In this document: positions 9,167-18,402 of the stretch, piece by piece
Layout: each line of letters opens with the position of its first letter
Position numbering within the stretch: the first letter of the stretch is position 1
Origin: Arcanobacterium sp.
GTDB taxonomy: Bacteria; Actinomycetota; Actinomycetes; Actinomycetales; Actinomycetaceae
Assembly: GCA_022778805.1 (NCBI GenBank)
Contig: JALFSN010000005.1
Coordinates: 62,001 to 126,000, forward strand
Direction of reading: 5' to 3'
DNA: 64,000 bases
Program-made: the position numbers and the translations under genes
Notes under the pieces: model-generated
What the model saw: only the letters and a program-made list of their open reading frames with translations
Databases searched by the model: none
What the model was told of the DNA's origin: nothing

Positions 9167-10015
9167 TCAGGCCTCCGTTTCCTGGGTTGGGGCTGCAGAA
9201 GCTGCTGGAGCTTCAGATGCAGCAGGTTCCGTGACGACACCCGCCTCAGCAGTTGCCGGAGCCTCAGCGCCAGCACCACGGCGGCCACGATTACCACGGT
9301 TTGAACGGTTGGAGCGCCGATCACCACGTCCACCACGGGAGCGGCCACCTTCGCTCAGCGAACGGAAATACTCTTGCTCTGTCATATCGCCACGGTAGAT
9401 CCATACTTTCACACCGATTCGACCGAATGTGGTGCGAGCTTCGTAGAAGCCGTAGTCGATATTCGCCCGCAGAGTGTGCAACGGGACGCGCCCCTCACGA
9501 TAGAATTCGCTGCGGCTCATTTCAGCGCCGCCGAGGCGGCCTGCACACTGCACGCGGATACCTTTGGCGCCAGCGCGCTGAGCGCTCTGAATAGCCTTAC
9601 GCATAGCACGTCGGAAGCTCACACGTGCGGCCAACTGCTCGGCCACACCTTGAGCTACCAACTGAGCATCGGCTTCAGGATTCTTCACTTCGAGGATATT
9701 GAGCTGCACACTCTTACCGGTGAGCTTCTCCAGATCTTGGCGGAGCCGATCGGCCTCAGCGCCACGGCGCCCAATCACGATGCCTGGGCGAGCCGTGTGG
9801 ATATCCACGACAACGCGCTCGGTACGGCGCTCGATACTGACGCGGGAAATGCCCGCACGCTCCAGCTTCTTCTCCATCATCCGGCGAATTTTGATGTCTT
9901 CGCCGAGGTAATCGCGATAGCGCTGCCCCTCTTTCTTGGAATCAGCAAACCACTTAGAGCGGTGATCTGTGGTGATTCCCAAGCGGAACCCTGTTGGGTT
10001 AACTTTCTGCCCCAC
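9167..10015 (-). CDS. rpsC: 30S ribosomal protein S3
   Basis: S3 lines the mRNA entry tunnel. The KH-domain motif [10 protein letters not shown] and the C-terminal domain ([17 protein letters not shown]) are clear. At 282 residues it carries a C-terminal extension of about 65 residues: an RG/RN-rich block followed by an alanine/glutamate/threonine-rich tail. Such tails occur in actinobacteria, and this one mirrors the charged extension on S5. It starts two bases after rplV. Confidence 0.97.
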   Translation of the reverse strand: MGQKVNPTGFRLGITTDHRSKWFADSKKEGQRYRDYLGEDIKIRRMMEKKLERAGISRVSIERRTERVVVDIHTARPGIVIGRRGAEADRLRQDLEKLTGKSVQLNILEVKNPEADAQLVAQGVAEQLAARVSFRRAMRKAIQSAQRAGAKGIRVQCAGRLGGAEMSRSEFYREGRVPLHTLRANIDYGFYEARTTFGRIGVKVWIYRGDMTEQEYFRSLSEGGRSRGGRGDRRSNRSNRGNRGRRGAGAEAPATAEAGVVTEPAASEAPAASAAPTQETEA

Positions 10016-10017
10016 GA

Positions 10018-10386
10018 TCAGGCCTCCTTCTCGTTGCTTTTGCCATCAGATACCACCACCGTGATGTGGCTGGTGCGCTTCAAAATCCGCGCTGCACGCC
10101 CTCGGGCGCGTGGGCGAATACGCTTCATCGTTGGCCCCTCATCTGCATAGGCTGCGACGATTCTCAAAGCCTCTTCGTCGAAACGTTCGCCAGCTTCATC
10201 AGCTTTAAAGCGAGCATTTGCCACTGCCGAAAGCAGCACAGCCTTGATATCACGAGCCACAGCCTGAGGAGCATACGTGAGCACGTCGACGGCATCCAGA
10301 ACGCGCTTCCCGCGAATCTCGTTGATTACGCGGCGCGACTTCTGGGGCGTAACGCGCACATACTTTGCTTGCGCCTTAGCTTCCAT
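10018..10386 (-). CDS. rplV: 50S ribosomal protein L22
   Basis: L22 reaches into the exit tunnel with a long beta hairpin. The [18 protein letters not shown] and [13 protein letters not shown] segments (the latter the tunnel hairpin, where macrolide-resistance changes arise in other species) are present. At 122 residues the length is normal. Confidence 0.97.
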   Translation of the reverse strand: MEAKAQAKYVRVTPQKSRRVINEIRGKRVLDAVDVLTYAPQAVARDIKAVLLSAVANARFKADEAGERFDEEALRIVAAYADEGPTMKRIRPRARGRAARILKRTSHITVVVSDGKSNEKEA

Positions 10387-10417
10387 ATTTCTGCCTATCT
10401 CTTCCTACTCACGTGCC

Positions 10418-10699
10418 TCAGCGGCGACGGCCCTTCTTGTCGTCTTTCTCGTGTCCCTTAAAGGTACGAGTGGGGGCGAACTCACCGAGCTTGTGTCCCA
10501 CCATTGCCTCCGTGATAAACACCGGCACGTGTTTACGTCCATCGTGCACAGCAAAAGTGTGTCCAAGGAAGTCCGGCGTAATCATCGAACGGCGAGACCA
10601 CGTCTTAATCACATTCTTCGTGCCCTTTTCATTTTGTTCATCCACTTTTTTGAGTAGATGCTCATCGACGAACGGGCCTTTCTTCAAACTCCGCGGCAT
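10418..10699 (-). CDS. rpsS: 30S ribosomal protein S19
   Basis: S19 binds the head of the small subunit together with S13. The [19 protein letters not shown] start and the [16 protein letters not shown] end are diagnostic. At 93 residues the length is normal. Confidence 0.97.
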   Translation of the reverse strand: MPRSLKKGPFVDEHLLKKVDEQNEKGTKNVIKTWSRRSMITPDFLGHTFAVHDGRKHVPVFITEAMVGHKLGEFAPTRTFKGHEKDDKKGRRR

Positions 10700-10714
10700 A
10701 GCTCACTCCTCCTA

Positions 10715-11551
10715 TCAGCGGTTCTTGCCAGTCTTGCGACGGCGCACAATGAGCTTGTCGCTGGGCTTGTTGGGATGACGGGTACGACCTTCAGGCTTGC
10801 CCCACGGGCTCACCGGATGGCGGCCACCAGAGGTTTTGCCTTCGCCACCGCCATGTGGGTGGTCTACTGGGTTCATAACGACGCCACGCACCGTTGGGCG
10901 CACGCCTTTCCAGCGCATACGGCCAGCTTTACCCCAGTTGATATTGGACTGCTCAGCGTTACCTACTTCGCCTACAGTGGCGCGGCAACGAGCGTCGACG
11001 TTGCGGATCTCGCCAGATGGCATACGCAGCTGAGCATACTTGCCCTCCTTGGCCACGAGCTGCACCGAGTTGCCAGCGGAGCGAGCGATTTTCGCACCGC
11101 CACCTGGCTGCAGCTCCACAGCGTGCACCACAGTACCTACTGGGATATTACGCAGCGGGAGGTTATTGCCTGGCTTGATGTCTGCGCTCGGACCATTCTC
11201 CACAACCATGCCCTGCTTGAGACCATTAGGAGCGAGAATATAACGCTTAGCGCCATCCACATAGTGAAGTAGCGCAATTCGAGCCGTACGATTTGGATCG
11301 TATTCAATGTGCGCCACCCGTGCATTCACGCCGTCTTTGTCGTTGCGGCGGAAGTCAATCACACGATACTGGCGCTTGTGCCCACCGCCCTTGTGACGAG
11401 TGGTGATGCGACCGTTGTTGTTGCGGCCACCAGTCTTATGCAGCGGACGCACAAGGCTTTTCTCTGGAGTGGAGCGTGTGATCTCAACGAAATCGGAAAC
11501 GCTCGCTCCGCGGCGCCCAGGCGTCGTCGGCTTGTACTTACGAATTCCCAT
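10715..11551 (-). CDS. rplB: 50S ribosomal protein L2
   Basis: L2 is essential for subunit joining and peptidyl transfer. The start [20 protein letters not shown] and the highly conserved [15 protein letters not shown] segment near the C-terminus, which carries the functional histidine, are seen. At 278 residues the length is normal. Confidence 0.98.
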   Translation of the reverse strand: MGIRKYKPTTPGRRGASVSDFVEITRSTPEKSLVRPLHKTGGRNNNGRITTRHKGGGHKRQYRVIDFRRNDKDGVNARVAHIEYDPNRTARIALLHYVDGAKRYILAPNGLKQGMVVENGPSADIKPGNNLPLRNIPVGTVVHAVELQPGGGAKIARSAGNSVQLVAKEGKYAQLRMPSGEIRNVDARCRATVGEVGNAEQSNINWGKAGRMRWKGVRPTVRGVVMNPVDHPHGGGEGKTSGGRHPVSPWGKPEGRTRHPNKPSDKLIVRRRKTGKNR

Positions 11552-11578
11552 GAGTTACTTCCTCAATCTCCGCTGGCA

Positions 11579-11890
11579 TCAGCCAACAATGTCGCCATAG
11601 ATGTCGATCGTACCTTCACGCAGCGTTACAATGGCACGCTTCGTGGCTTTACGCCGGCCATAGCCAGTGCGAGTACGCACCGCTTTGCCCGCGCGATTGA
11701 TCGTATTCACCGAGGCAACTTTCACTGCGAAAATCTTCTCAATAGCGATCTTGATTTCAGTCTTGTTTGCATCGGGATGTACGAAGAAAGTGTACTTCCC
11801 TTCATCTTCAAGACGGGTAGCCTTCTCGGAGGCCACTGGACGCAGGATCACATCGTGCGGATCCTTATTCCAAAATTTCTGTTCCGTCAC
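11579..11890 (-). CDS. rplW: 50S ribosomal protein L23
   Basis: L23 sits at the tunnel exit and is the main docking point for trigger factor, whose gene is also in this window (39924-41501). The [19 protein letters not shown] and [15 protein letters not shown] segments are typical. At 103 residues the length is normal. It overlaps rplD by four bases. Confidence 0.97.
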   Translation of the reverse strand: MTEQKFWNKDPHDVILRPVASEKATRLEDEGKYTFFVHPDANKTEIKIAIEKIFAVKVASVNTINRAGKAVRTRTGYGRRKATKRAIVTLREGTIDIYGDIVG

Positions 11891-12540
11891 TTCGTGGCCT
11901 CCTTAGCAGTGGCATTGAGATTCACCCAGGTATTCAGGGCGTCCTCGGTGAACACCACGTCGTCAGCCATCAGCACATCGTATGCGTTGAGCTGATCCAC
12001 GTAGAGCGTGTGAACTTCTGGGATATTGCGCAAGGAGAGCACATCCGTGTCTGCTTCGCGTCCGAGCACTGCCAGTACCCTTTTTGCGCTTGAAAAAGTG
12101 CCGAGCAGCGAGATAGCCGTCTTGGTGCTAGGAGTTTGCGAATCCACAAAACCTTTCACCACGAAAATCCGACCACCGCGAGCGCGATTCGACAGGCTTT
12201 GCTTCAGCGCAGCCTTAATCATTTTCTTAGGGGTACGCTGCGAATAATCACGTGGCTTGGGGCCATGTACCGTGCCACCACCAGTGAAATGCGGAGCGCG
12301 GATAGAGCCTTGACGAGCGCGACCCGTACCCTTCTGTTTAAAAGGCTTGACGCCACCGCCGCGCACCTCTCCGCGAGTTTTCGTGGAGTGCGTGCCCTGA
12401 CGAGCAGCGGCGAGCTGTGCCGTCACTACTTGGTGTAGCAAGGCAACGTTGGCATCGAGGTCAAAAAGCTCTGCCGGAAGCGTGGCCGTTCCGGCCTTCT
12501 TGCCATCATAATCGAGGACGTCTACTTTGAAGTCTGCCAT
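11887..12540 (-). CDS. rplD: 50S ribosomal protein L4
   Basis: L4 lines the exit tunnel, and in E. coli it represses its own S10 operon. The extended loop ([17 protein letters not shown], then [13 protein letters not shown]) is well conserved. At 217 residues the length is normal. The C-terminal [13 protein letters not shown] segment matches actinobacterial L4. It follows rplC with a four-base gap. Confidence 0.97.
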   Translation of the reverse strand: MADFKVDVLDYDGKKAGTATLPAELFDLDANVALLHQVVTAQLAAARQGTHSTKTRGEVRGGGVKPFKQKGTGRARQGSIRAPHFTGGGTVHGPKPRDYSQRTPKKMIKAALKQSLSNRARGGRIFVVKGFVDSQTPSTKTAISLLGTFSSAKRVLAVLGREADTDVLSLRNIPEVHTLYVDQLNAYDVLMADDVVFTEDALNTWVNLNATAKEATK

Positions 12541-12544
12541 TGTT

Positions 12545-13213
12545 TCAGGCTCCCTTCACTGCTGAGCGAATCACGACGACGCCACCTTTAGCACCAGGAA
12601 TAGCACCCTTGACGAGCAGCAAATCGCGTTCGGAATCAATCGCCTGAATCGTGAGGTTTTGTACCGTCACGCGGGCGTTACCCATACGTCCGGCCATGCG
12701 CATTCCACGGAATACACGGCTCGGCGTGGCGCACGCTCCAATAGAACCAGGCTTGCGGTGGTTGCGGTGGGCGCCGTGGGATGCTGAGACACCTTGGAAA
12801 CCGTGGCGCTTCATCACACCGGCGTAGCCTTTACCCTTGCTCTTACCGATCACGTCTACCGTGGCGCCAACTTCAAACGTCTCCACGCCGATCTCTTGTC
12901 CCAGCGTATAGCTAGCGGCGTCGCTGGTGCGGATCTCGGCGATGTGACGCCGAGGAGTCACTCCAGCTTTAGCAAAGTGACCAGCGAGAGGCTTCGTCAC
13001 GTTCTTGGCTTTCAGCTCTCCAGAAGCGAGCTGCACCGCTTCATATCCATCAACTTCAGGCGTGCGCACCTGAGTGACCACATTCTTTCCAACTCGCACA
13101 ACGGTGACGGGCACGAGATTTGAATTCTCATCCCACACTTGAGTCATGCCGAGCTTGGTGCCGACAAGCGCTTTCACAGGCTTCGGCTCCACTGCTTGGA
13201 TGTTTTTTACCAT
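12545..13213 (-). CDS. rplC: 50S ribosomal protein L3
   Basis: L3 is an early assembly protein close to the peptidyl transferase centre. [13 protein letters not shown] and [14 protein letters not shown] are diagnostic. The ATG at 13213 is chosen because it has GAGG upstream; the frame is open to 13261, but that would overlap rpsJ. At 222 residues it has a slightly longer N-terminus than the minimal L3 ([16 protein letters not shown]). Confidence 0.96.
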   Translation of the reverse strand: MVKNIQAVEPKPVKALVGTKLGMTQVWDENSNLVPVTVVRVGKNVVTQVRTPEVDGYEAVQLASGELKAKNVTKPLAGHFAKAGVTPRRHIAEIRTSDAASYTLGQEIGVETFEVGATVDVIGKSKGKGYAGVMKRHGFQGVSASHGAHRNHRKPGSIGACATPSRVFRGMRMAGRMGNARVTVQNLTIQAIDSERDLLLVKGAIPGAKGGVVVIRSAVKGA

Positions 13214-13241
13214 TATCGTTACCTCAATACCTTCGAGCTGA

Positions 13242-13550
13242 TCAGAGCTTGATCTCCACACTCACATCGGCCGGCAAATCTAGGCGACGCAAGGTGTCAA
13301 TGGTCTTCAGGGTCGGATCAACGATGTCGATCAAACGCTTGTGCGTGCGCATTTCAAACTGCTCACGGCTGTCCTTGTACTTGTGGGGCGAACGGATCAC
13401 GGTGTATACGTTTTTCTCCGTTGGCAACGGCACAGGCCCCACTACCGATGCTCCCGTACGGGTAACTTCGTCGACGAGCTTTTTCGCTGCAGTGTCGATG
13501 ACCTCGTGGTCATAAGACTTCAGACGGATGCGGATTTTTTGTCCCGCCAT
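13242..13550 (-). CDS. rpsJ: 30S ribosomal protein S10
   Basis: S10 (also known as NusE) is a 30S protein and a transcription antitermination partner of NusB. The [19 protein letters not shown] start and the [19 protein letters not shown] loop are the family signature. At 102 residues the length is normal. It is the first gene of the cluster, with GGGAG upstream and a leader region of about 150-200 bases before it. Confidence 0.98.
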   Translation of the reverse strand: MAGQKIRIRLKSYDHEVIDTAAKKLVDEVTRTGASVVGPVPLPTEKNVYTVIRSPHKYKDSREQFEMRTHKRLIDIVDPTLKTIDTLRRLDLPADVSVEIKL

Positions 13551-13967
13551 GGCGTCGTCTCCCTCTCTTCTACCTCGGCTTCACCGAAACCCGCACTCGG
13601 GCGTGTCGCGGAGGGAACCGCTCGCTCGCCACTATCGAATTTTGATAAAACCTTGATTTTTCGCCAATTTGCTGCTGCAAACTAGCTACGTATATAGCTC
13701 GTCATTCCGAGCAACTCATCCAGTATGGCTTACGCACGGGCTGAAATCAAGGCACATCTATCTGAGGTGCGCAACGACACAATACCCGCAGGTCACTTAC
13801 TCTTCAGCCTTCCCAATCGAGGGGCGCTCAACTCATTGAATAAGTTTGCATTGCAAAAACTAAAGCTCGAAAGGTTTTATCCTGCCTTCTGAACTTTCTG
13901 TCAATGCTCATTGTCAATGCTCGCCAGTTTCTGTGCGCGCCAGCGCCCCGCCAGCTCAAGAAGCAGT
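13551..13967. other. S10 operon leader and promoter region
   Basis: No gene is supported. For the minus-strand ribosomal operon this is the 5' region. An AT-rich block (about 13635-13665) and the motif TATATAGCTCGTCAT (13691-13705, shared with 1111-1125) are promoter candidates. A small GC-rich hairpin region lies near 13575-13610. TGTCAATGCTC occurs twice, at 13899-13909 and 13912-13922. Confidence 0.4.
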
Positions 13968-14009
13968 GAGAGCGGCAGCCAGAGGAAAACTCTTCGAACT
14001 GCCGCTCTC
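13968..14009 (-). terminator. Terminator-like hairpin after katG
   Basis: An 11-bp perfect stem (GAGAGCGGCAG, 13968-13978, with 13999-14009) has a 20-base loop that can form its own small AGAG/CTCT stem. It lies 35 bases after the katG stop. No T run follows on the minus strand, so it may need another factor or act as an mRNA-stabilising end. Confidence 0.6.
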
Positions 14010-14044
14010 GCCGCACCAGATCAGCACACTTACATCAGTGCCGC

Positions 14045-16255
14045 TTACGCGAGATCAAAGCGATCATTCATCGCCATCTTGCTCCACGCCGCCACGAAAT
14101 CACGCACAAACTTCTCGGCAGCGTCGTCACTGGCATACACTTCAGCCAAAGCAGCCAGCTCCGAATTGGAGGAAAAGACGAGGTCGGCGCGGGTCGCCTT
14201 CCATCTGCGCTCCCCCGTAACTCGATCAACTGCTTCAAAAGCGTATGATCCAGGATCAAGCGGCTTCCACTCGTATGCCATATCCAGCAGATTCACAAAG
14301 AAATCGTTGCTCAGCTGCCCCACGCGATCAGTGAGCACACCGTAGTCACTCCCGTCCCAGTTAGCTCCGAGCACTCGCATGCCGCCTACGAGCACCGTCA
14401 TTTCCGGCGCTGATAGACCCAGCAGATTAGCCTTATCCACCAGAAGATACTCGGCGCGCTTACTCATGGCCTGAGCGCTTTGATAGTTGCGGAACCCATC
14501 AGCTTTCGGACGCAGCGATGCAATATTGGCCGGATCTGTCTGCTCTTGGGTGGCGTCAGTACGCCCTGGAGTAAATGGAACCGTGACGGCGGTACCTGCA
14601 GCTGCAGCAGCTTGTTCCACTCCCACATTCCCTGCAAGCACCACGAGATCGGCAAAACTCACCTGTTTACCACCCTGAGCGGAGTCATTGAAGTCCCGCT
14701 GAATCTGTTCCAATGCCTCAATCACGCTCTCAAGCCCCAGCTTGGAATTCACTTCCCAGCTGCGCTGCGGCTCAAGACGAATACGGCCTCCGTTGGCGCC
14801 GCCGCGGTAATCACTGCCGCGGAACGTGCTCATTGCCGCCCATGCAGTGCCGACGAGCTGGGCGACGCTCAGCCCCACTGCCGCGATGCGCTCTTTCAAC
14901 GCCGTCACGTCTGCATCGTCAATTAACGCATAATCACGCGCTGGCAGCGGATCTGCCCAGAGGAAATCTTCAGCTGGCACGTCCGCCCCGAGCCACCGGC
15001 TCTTTGGCCCCATATCTCGATGCGTCAGCTTAAACCAGGCGCGCGCATAGGCATCCGTAAAGGCAGCTTGATCATCGCGGAAACGCAAGGAAATCTCACG
15101 ATAGATTGGGTCTTCACGCAGCGAGAGATCAGTGGTGAGCATACGCGGCTCTCGCCTGCCAGACCCATCCGCTTCGGGCACCATGTCGGACCCAGCTCCA
15201 TTTTTCGGACGCCACTGCCACGCTCCTGCTGGGCTCTTCATCAACTCCCACTCGTAGGCAAAGAGAATGTGGAAAAACTCGTTGTCCCAGCGCGTGGGGT
15301 GATACGTCCAGGTCACTTCGAGTCCGGAGCCGATGGCGTCGATGCCTTTCCCGCTCTTGTAGCCGCTCTTCCAGCCAATCCCCTGTTGCTCCATGGGAGC
15401 GCCTTCGGGAGCAGGGCCAGCGTATTCATCCCCACTAGCCATGCCATGAGCTTTGCCGAACGTATGCCCGCCGGCAATCAGCGCCACCGTCTCTTCGTCG
15501 TTCATTCCCATGCGCCCAAAGGTCTCACGGATATCTTGAGCCGCGTGAAGCGGATCATGGTCTTTCGCTGGACCTTCGGGATCCACATAGATCAAACCCA
15601 TCTCAGTAGCTCCGAGGGAGTTTTCCAGTGACGAGCGATCAGCGGGATCCTCATAGCGCTTGTCGTCAGATAGCCATGACTGCTCCGAACCCCAGTAGAT
15701 ATCGTCGTCTGGCTCCCACTGCTCTGTGCGCCCGCCAGCAAAGCCAATCACTGGCAGACCCATCTGCTCTTGAGCCACCGTACCAGCGAGAATAATTAAA
15801 TCTCCCCAGCTCAGAGACTTACCGTACTTCTTCTTGACCGGCCACAGCAGCCGTCGAGCACGGTCGAGATTCACGTTGTCTGGCCAAGAGTTGAGCGGAG
15901 CAAAGCGCTGCTGGCCATGCCCGCCACCTCCACGTCCATCTGCCTGCCGGTACGTGCCAGCACTGTGCCATGCCATGCGCACAAAAAGTGGCCCGTAATT
16001 GCCGAAGTCTGCCGGCCACCAATCTTGAGAATCCGTGAGCACAGCGACGATATCCGCTTTGACTGCCTCTAAATCGAGGGCTTCAAAGGCCTCTTTATAG
16101 TTGAACCCCTCATCCATAGGATCAATAACTTCTGGGTTCTTTGCCAGAATTTTGAGGTTGAGCCGCTCGGGCCACCAATCTTTATTGGATGTGCCATGCG
16201 ACTCATGAGCTTGCGCTCCACCATGCATGACTGGGCATCCCTGGGTGTCACTCAT
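14045..16255 (-). CDS. katG: Catalase-peroxidase
   Basis: KatG is a heme enzyme that removes hydrogen peroxide as both catalase and peroxidase. The distal site ([12 protein letters not shown], Trp and His) and the proximal heme-ligand segment ([14 protein letters not shown]) are intact. Tyr in LIYVDPEGP is the likely member of the Met-Tyr-Trp adduct needed for catalase activity. At 736 residues it spans both the N-terminal catalytic and C-terminal structural domains. The furA repressor gene that often precedes katG in mycobacteria is absent; about 290 bases of non-coding DNA lie upstream. The start ATG at 16255 has AGGAG a few bases before it. Confidence 0.97.
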   Translation of the reverse strand: MSDTQGCPVMHGGAQAHESHGTSNKDWWPERLNLKILAKNPEVIDPMDEGFNYKEAFEALDLEAVKADIVAVLTDSQDWWPADFGNYGPLFVRMAWHSAGTYRQADGRGGGGHGQQRFAPLNSWPDNVNLDRARRLLWPVKKKYGKSLSWGDLIILAGTVAQEQMGLPVIGFAGGRTEQWEPDDDIYWGSEQSWLSDDKRYEDPADRSSLENSLGATEMGLIYVDPEGPAKDHDPLHAAQDIRETFGRMGMNDEETVALIAGGHTFGKAHGMASGDEYAGPAPEGAPMEQQGIGWKSGYKSGKGIDAIGSGLEVTWTYHPTRWDNEFFHILFAYEWELMKSPAGAWQWRPKNGAGSDMVPEADGSGRREPRMLTTDLSLREDPIYREISLRFRDDQAAFTDAYARAWFKLTHRDMGPKSRWLGADVPAEDFLWADPLPARDYALIDDADVTALKERIAAVGLSVAQLVGTAWAAMSTFRGSDYRGGANGGRIRLEPQRSWEVNSKLGLESVIEALEQIQRDFNDSAQGGKQVSFADLVVLAGNVGVEQAAAAAGTAVTVPFTPGRTDATQEQTDPANIASLRPKADGFRNYQSAQAMSKRAEYLLVDKANLLGLSAPEMTVLVGGMRVLGANWDGSDYGVLTDRVGQLSNDFFVNLLDMAYEWKPLDPGSYAFEAVDRVTGERRWKATRADLVFSSNSELAALAEVYASDDAAEKFVRDFVAAWSKMAMNDRFDLA

Positions 16256-16545
16256 CTGTACTCCTTCTCCTATTCCACTTCTCTATCTGCTATATGTCTG
16301 TGCTTGTTTTATTCGGGTATCGCCGTGGGCGTCCACGATTACTGACATCTGTATGTGCCATCTGCACTAACTGCGATGCACTAACTGCGATGCGCATTCT
16401 CGTTCGGCGTACTATAGCCTGTACGCTCTGCCGCTGCACATTCAGCTACAATGCCGACGCTCACAGTCTACAAGAAAATTTTTATATTTGGAACTATTCA
16501 AGAAAAGGAAATAGGTGTGACGACGGGCTCACAGGCACCAGCGGA
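16256..16545. other. katG upstream region
   Basis: No gene is seen. It holds an exact head-to-tail duplication of 14 bp (16364-16377 and 16378-16391) and an AT-rich stretch (about 16466-16520). On the minus strand that stretch contains promoter-like boxes, for example TTCCAA and TAGACT spaced by 17. The katG promoter is probably here, but the boxes are weak. Confidence 0.4.
16364..16391. repeat. 14-bp tandem duplication
   Basis: GCACTAACTGCGAT is present twice without any spacer. It belongs to a set of short tandem duplications seen across intergenic DNA in this window. Confidence 0.9.
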
Positions 16546-18153
16546 TTAACTCTCGTCCACCTTGTGTGCACCCAATAGCTCCCGAGCTTCAGCAGCGAGC
16601 ATAATTGAACCCATCACCGTCACTGAAGCCGGTGCGAGCGAATCTGGATCGAGCGTCTCAGCGATATCGGCAGCCGTCGCAATAGCATTGGCCAGATCCG
16701 GCTCGCTATGGACGCGATCCTCTCCAAACACGCTGCGAGCGATATCACCAATAGCGTCAATATCTGCAGCGCGTTCTCCAGGCATCTGCGTGAGCACGAG
16801 CGCCGCAAAGGCCGGCTCCATCACGCCGAGCACCCCCTCAATATCTTTATCAGCGAACGCACTATAGACGGCGACCCGCGGGCCAGGAAATGCCTCTTGC
16901 AGTGCCTCGACCGTCGCCGCAGCACCGTGCGGATTGTGAGCGGCGTCAATAATCACCACCGGCGATCCTTTGACCACTTCCAGACGTCCAGGGCTGCGCG
17001 TGCTCATCAGCGCGTGCTCGACTACGTCCGCGCTGAGGGAATGGCCATAGAAAAATGCCTCCACAGCCATGAGAGCTGCTGCTGCATTCAAGCCTTGATA
17101 GGCGCCGAGCATCGCCAACGGCACGTCCTCGTAGAAAGCGTTTGGCGTACGCACCGACACCAGTTGTCCCCCAACGGCCACTTCACGCGACGTCAATTCA
17201 AAATCATCGCCGTAGTAAAAGAGCTGTGCATTTTGCTCTTTCACCCGCGCGTCAATCAGCTCTTTTACGCTCGGCCGCTGGCGTGCGCTCACCAGCACTT
17301 TCCCAGGTTTGAGAATTCCAAGTTTTTCGCTGGCAATCTCCTCCACAGTGTTGCCCAGCCACTTCTGATGGTCGAGATCCACTGGCATCAGTACCGCCAC
17401 ATCAGCATCAATCACGTTGGTGGCATCCCACTGGCCTCCCATGCCCACTTCCACAATAGCCACATCGATGGGGGCCATGGCAAAAGCTGAATAAGCCATC
17501 ACAGTGAATACTTCAAAAAAGCTCATTGCCGGCCCGCCATGCTCACCGCTCCAGCGATCAGTGAGCTCAATAAACGGCGCTACTTCTTCCCACGTCTGCA
17601 CAAAATCTGCCCGCGAGATAGCCCTGCCGTCGATAGAAATCCGCTCACGCACTGTATTGAGATGCGGAGACGTGAAACGCCCCGTGCGCAATCCTTGCTC
17701 GCGCAAGACCGCCTCAATCATCCGCGCTGTGCTCGTTTTCCCATTCGTGCCAGTGATGTGAATGCTGCGATAGGCGGTTTGGGGATCACCCATGAGATTC
17801 AACGCATAGCGCACTCGCTCCAGGCTCGGCTGTACCCGATGCTCCGGAGCTCGGCTCATCACAGCCTGATAGATCTCATCTACCTGCGATTCCAATGCGG
17901 TATCGTCCGCAAGCTGTTGCGTGGGATCGGGAGCAGTCTTGATATCGTCGATAATGCTGGGATCTGGGCCGACGATCAGCGAGCTATTCAACACCGCTGC
18001 GAGCGCTTCGTCGTAATCGTCCACGCCTCCTGGCTTCACGTCTTCGGCCAGCGCATCGAGAATAACTTGCGCATCTCGGGGATCCATATCCGCCGGAATG
18101 TGTTGCTGATCTGCCGGAATATGTTTGCCGTTGCCATCTGCTATATCTGCCAT
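16546..18153 (-). CDS. folC: Bifunctional folylpolyglutamate/dihydrofolate synthase
   Basis: FolC adds glutamate to dihydropteroate and to folates. The ATP-binding motif TGTNGKTSTARMI, the FTSPHL segment, the VEVGMGGQWDATN motif and the C-terminal AAHNPHG motif are present. The start is set at the ATG at 18153 (MADIADGN); upstream the frame stays open for 79 codons of unlikely protein. The resulting 535-residue product has an N-terminal acidic extension of about 90 residues before the Mur-ligase-like core, including an imperfect repeat (HIPADQQHIPADM). It lies directly after ileS, an arrangement that also occurs with valS in many actinobacteria. Confidence 0.94.
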   Translation of the reverse strand: MADIADGNGKHIPADQQHIPADMDPRDAQVILDALAEDVKPGGVDDYDEALAAVLNSSLIVGPDPSIIDDIKTAPDPTQQLADDTALESQVDEIYQAVMSRAPEHRVQPSLERVRYALNLMGDPQTAYRSIHITGTNGKTSTARMIEAVLREQGLRTGRFTSPHLNTVRERISIDGRAISRADFVQTWEEVAPFIELTDRWSGEHGGPAMSFFEVFTVMAYSAFAMAPIDVAIVEVGMGGQWDATNVIDADVAVLMPVDLDHQKWLGNTVEEIASEKLGILKPGKVLVSARQRPSVKELIDARVKEQNAQLFYYGDDFELTSREVAVGGQLVSVRTPNAFYEDVPLAMLGAYQGLNAAAALMAVEAFFYGHSLSADVVEHALMSTRSPGRLEVVKGSPVVIIDAAHNPHGAAATVEALQEAFPGPRVAVYSAFADKDIEGVLGVMEPAFAALVLTQMPGERAADIDAIGDIARSVFGEDRVHSEPDLANAIATAADIAETLDPDSLAPASVTVMGSIMLAAEARELLGAHKVDES

Positions 18154-18374
18154 CACGCACTCTCGTTCCTCATATTTACCAGTTGCACTGCCAGCAGTTG
18201 TACCCGCTAGCACCGGCACATGTCTACCATCTCTCTGGCCGGCGTCACCTCGCCTGCGACGCCCCAGTATGTGAGCGCTACTCAGCGTGAGATATTCCCA
18301 AGCCTCCACAGCACTGGAGTAGAAAGAGCACTGATCTCCCCTTCCACTCCAGTACTGCATGATCGCACAACGCG

Positions 18375-18402
18375 CGAACCTAGGCGACACCGAACCTAGG
18401 CG
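18375..18402. repeat. 12-bp direct repeat spanning the ileS stop codon
   Basis: CGAACCTAGGCG occurs at 18375-18386 and 18391-18402. The ileS stop codon (18396-18398) lies inside the second copy. Confidence 0.9.
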
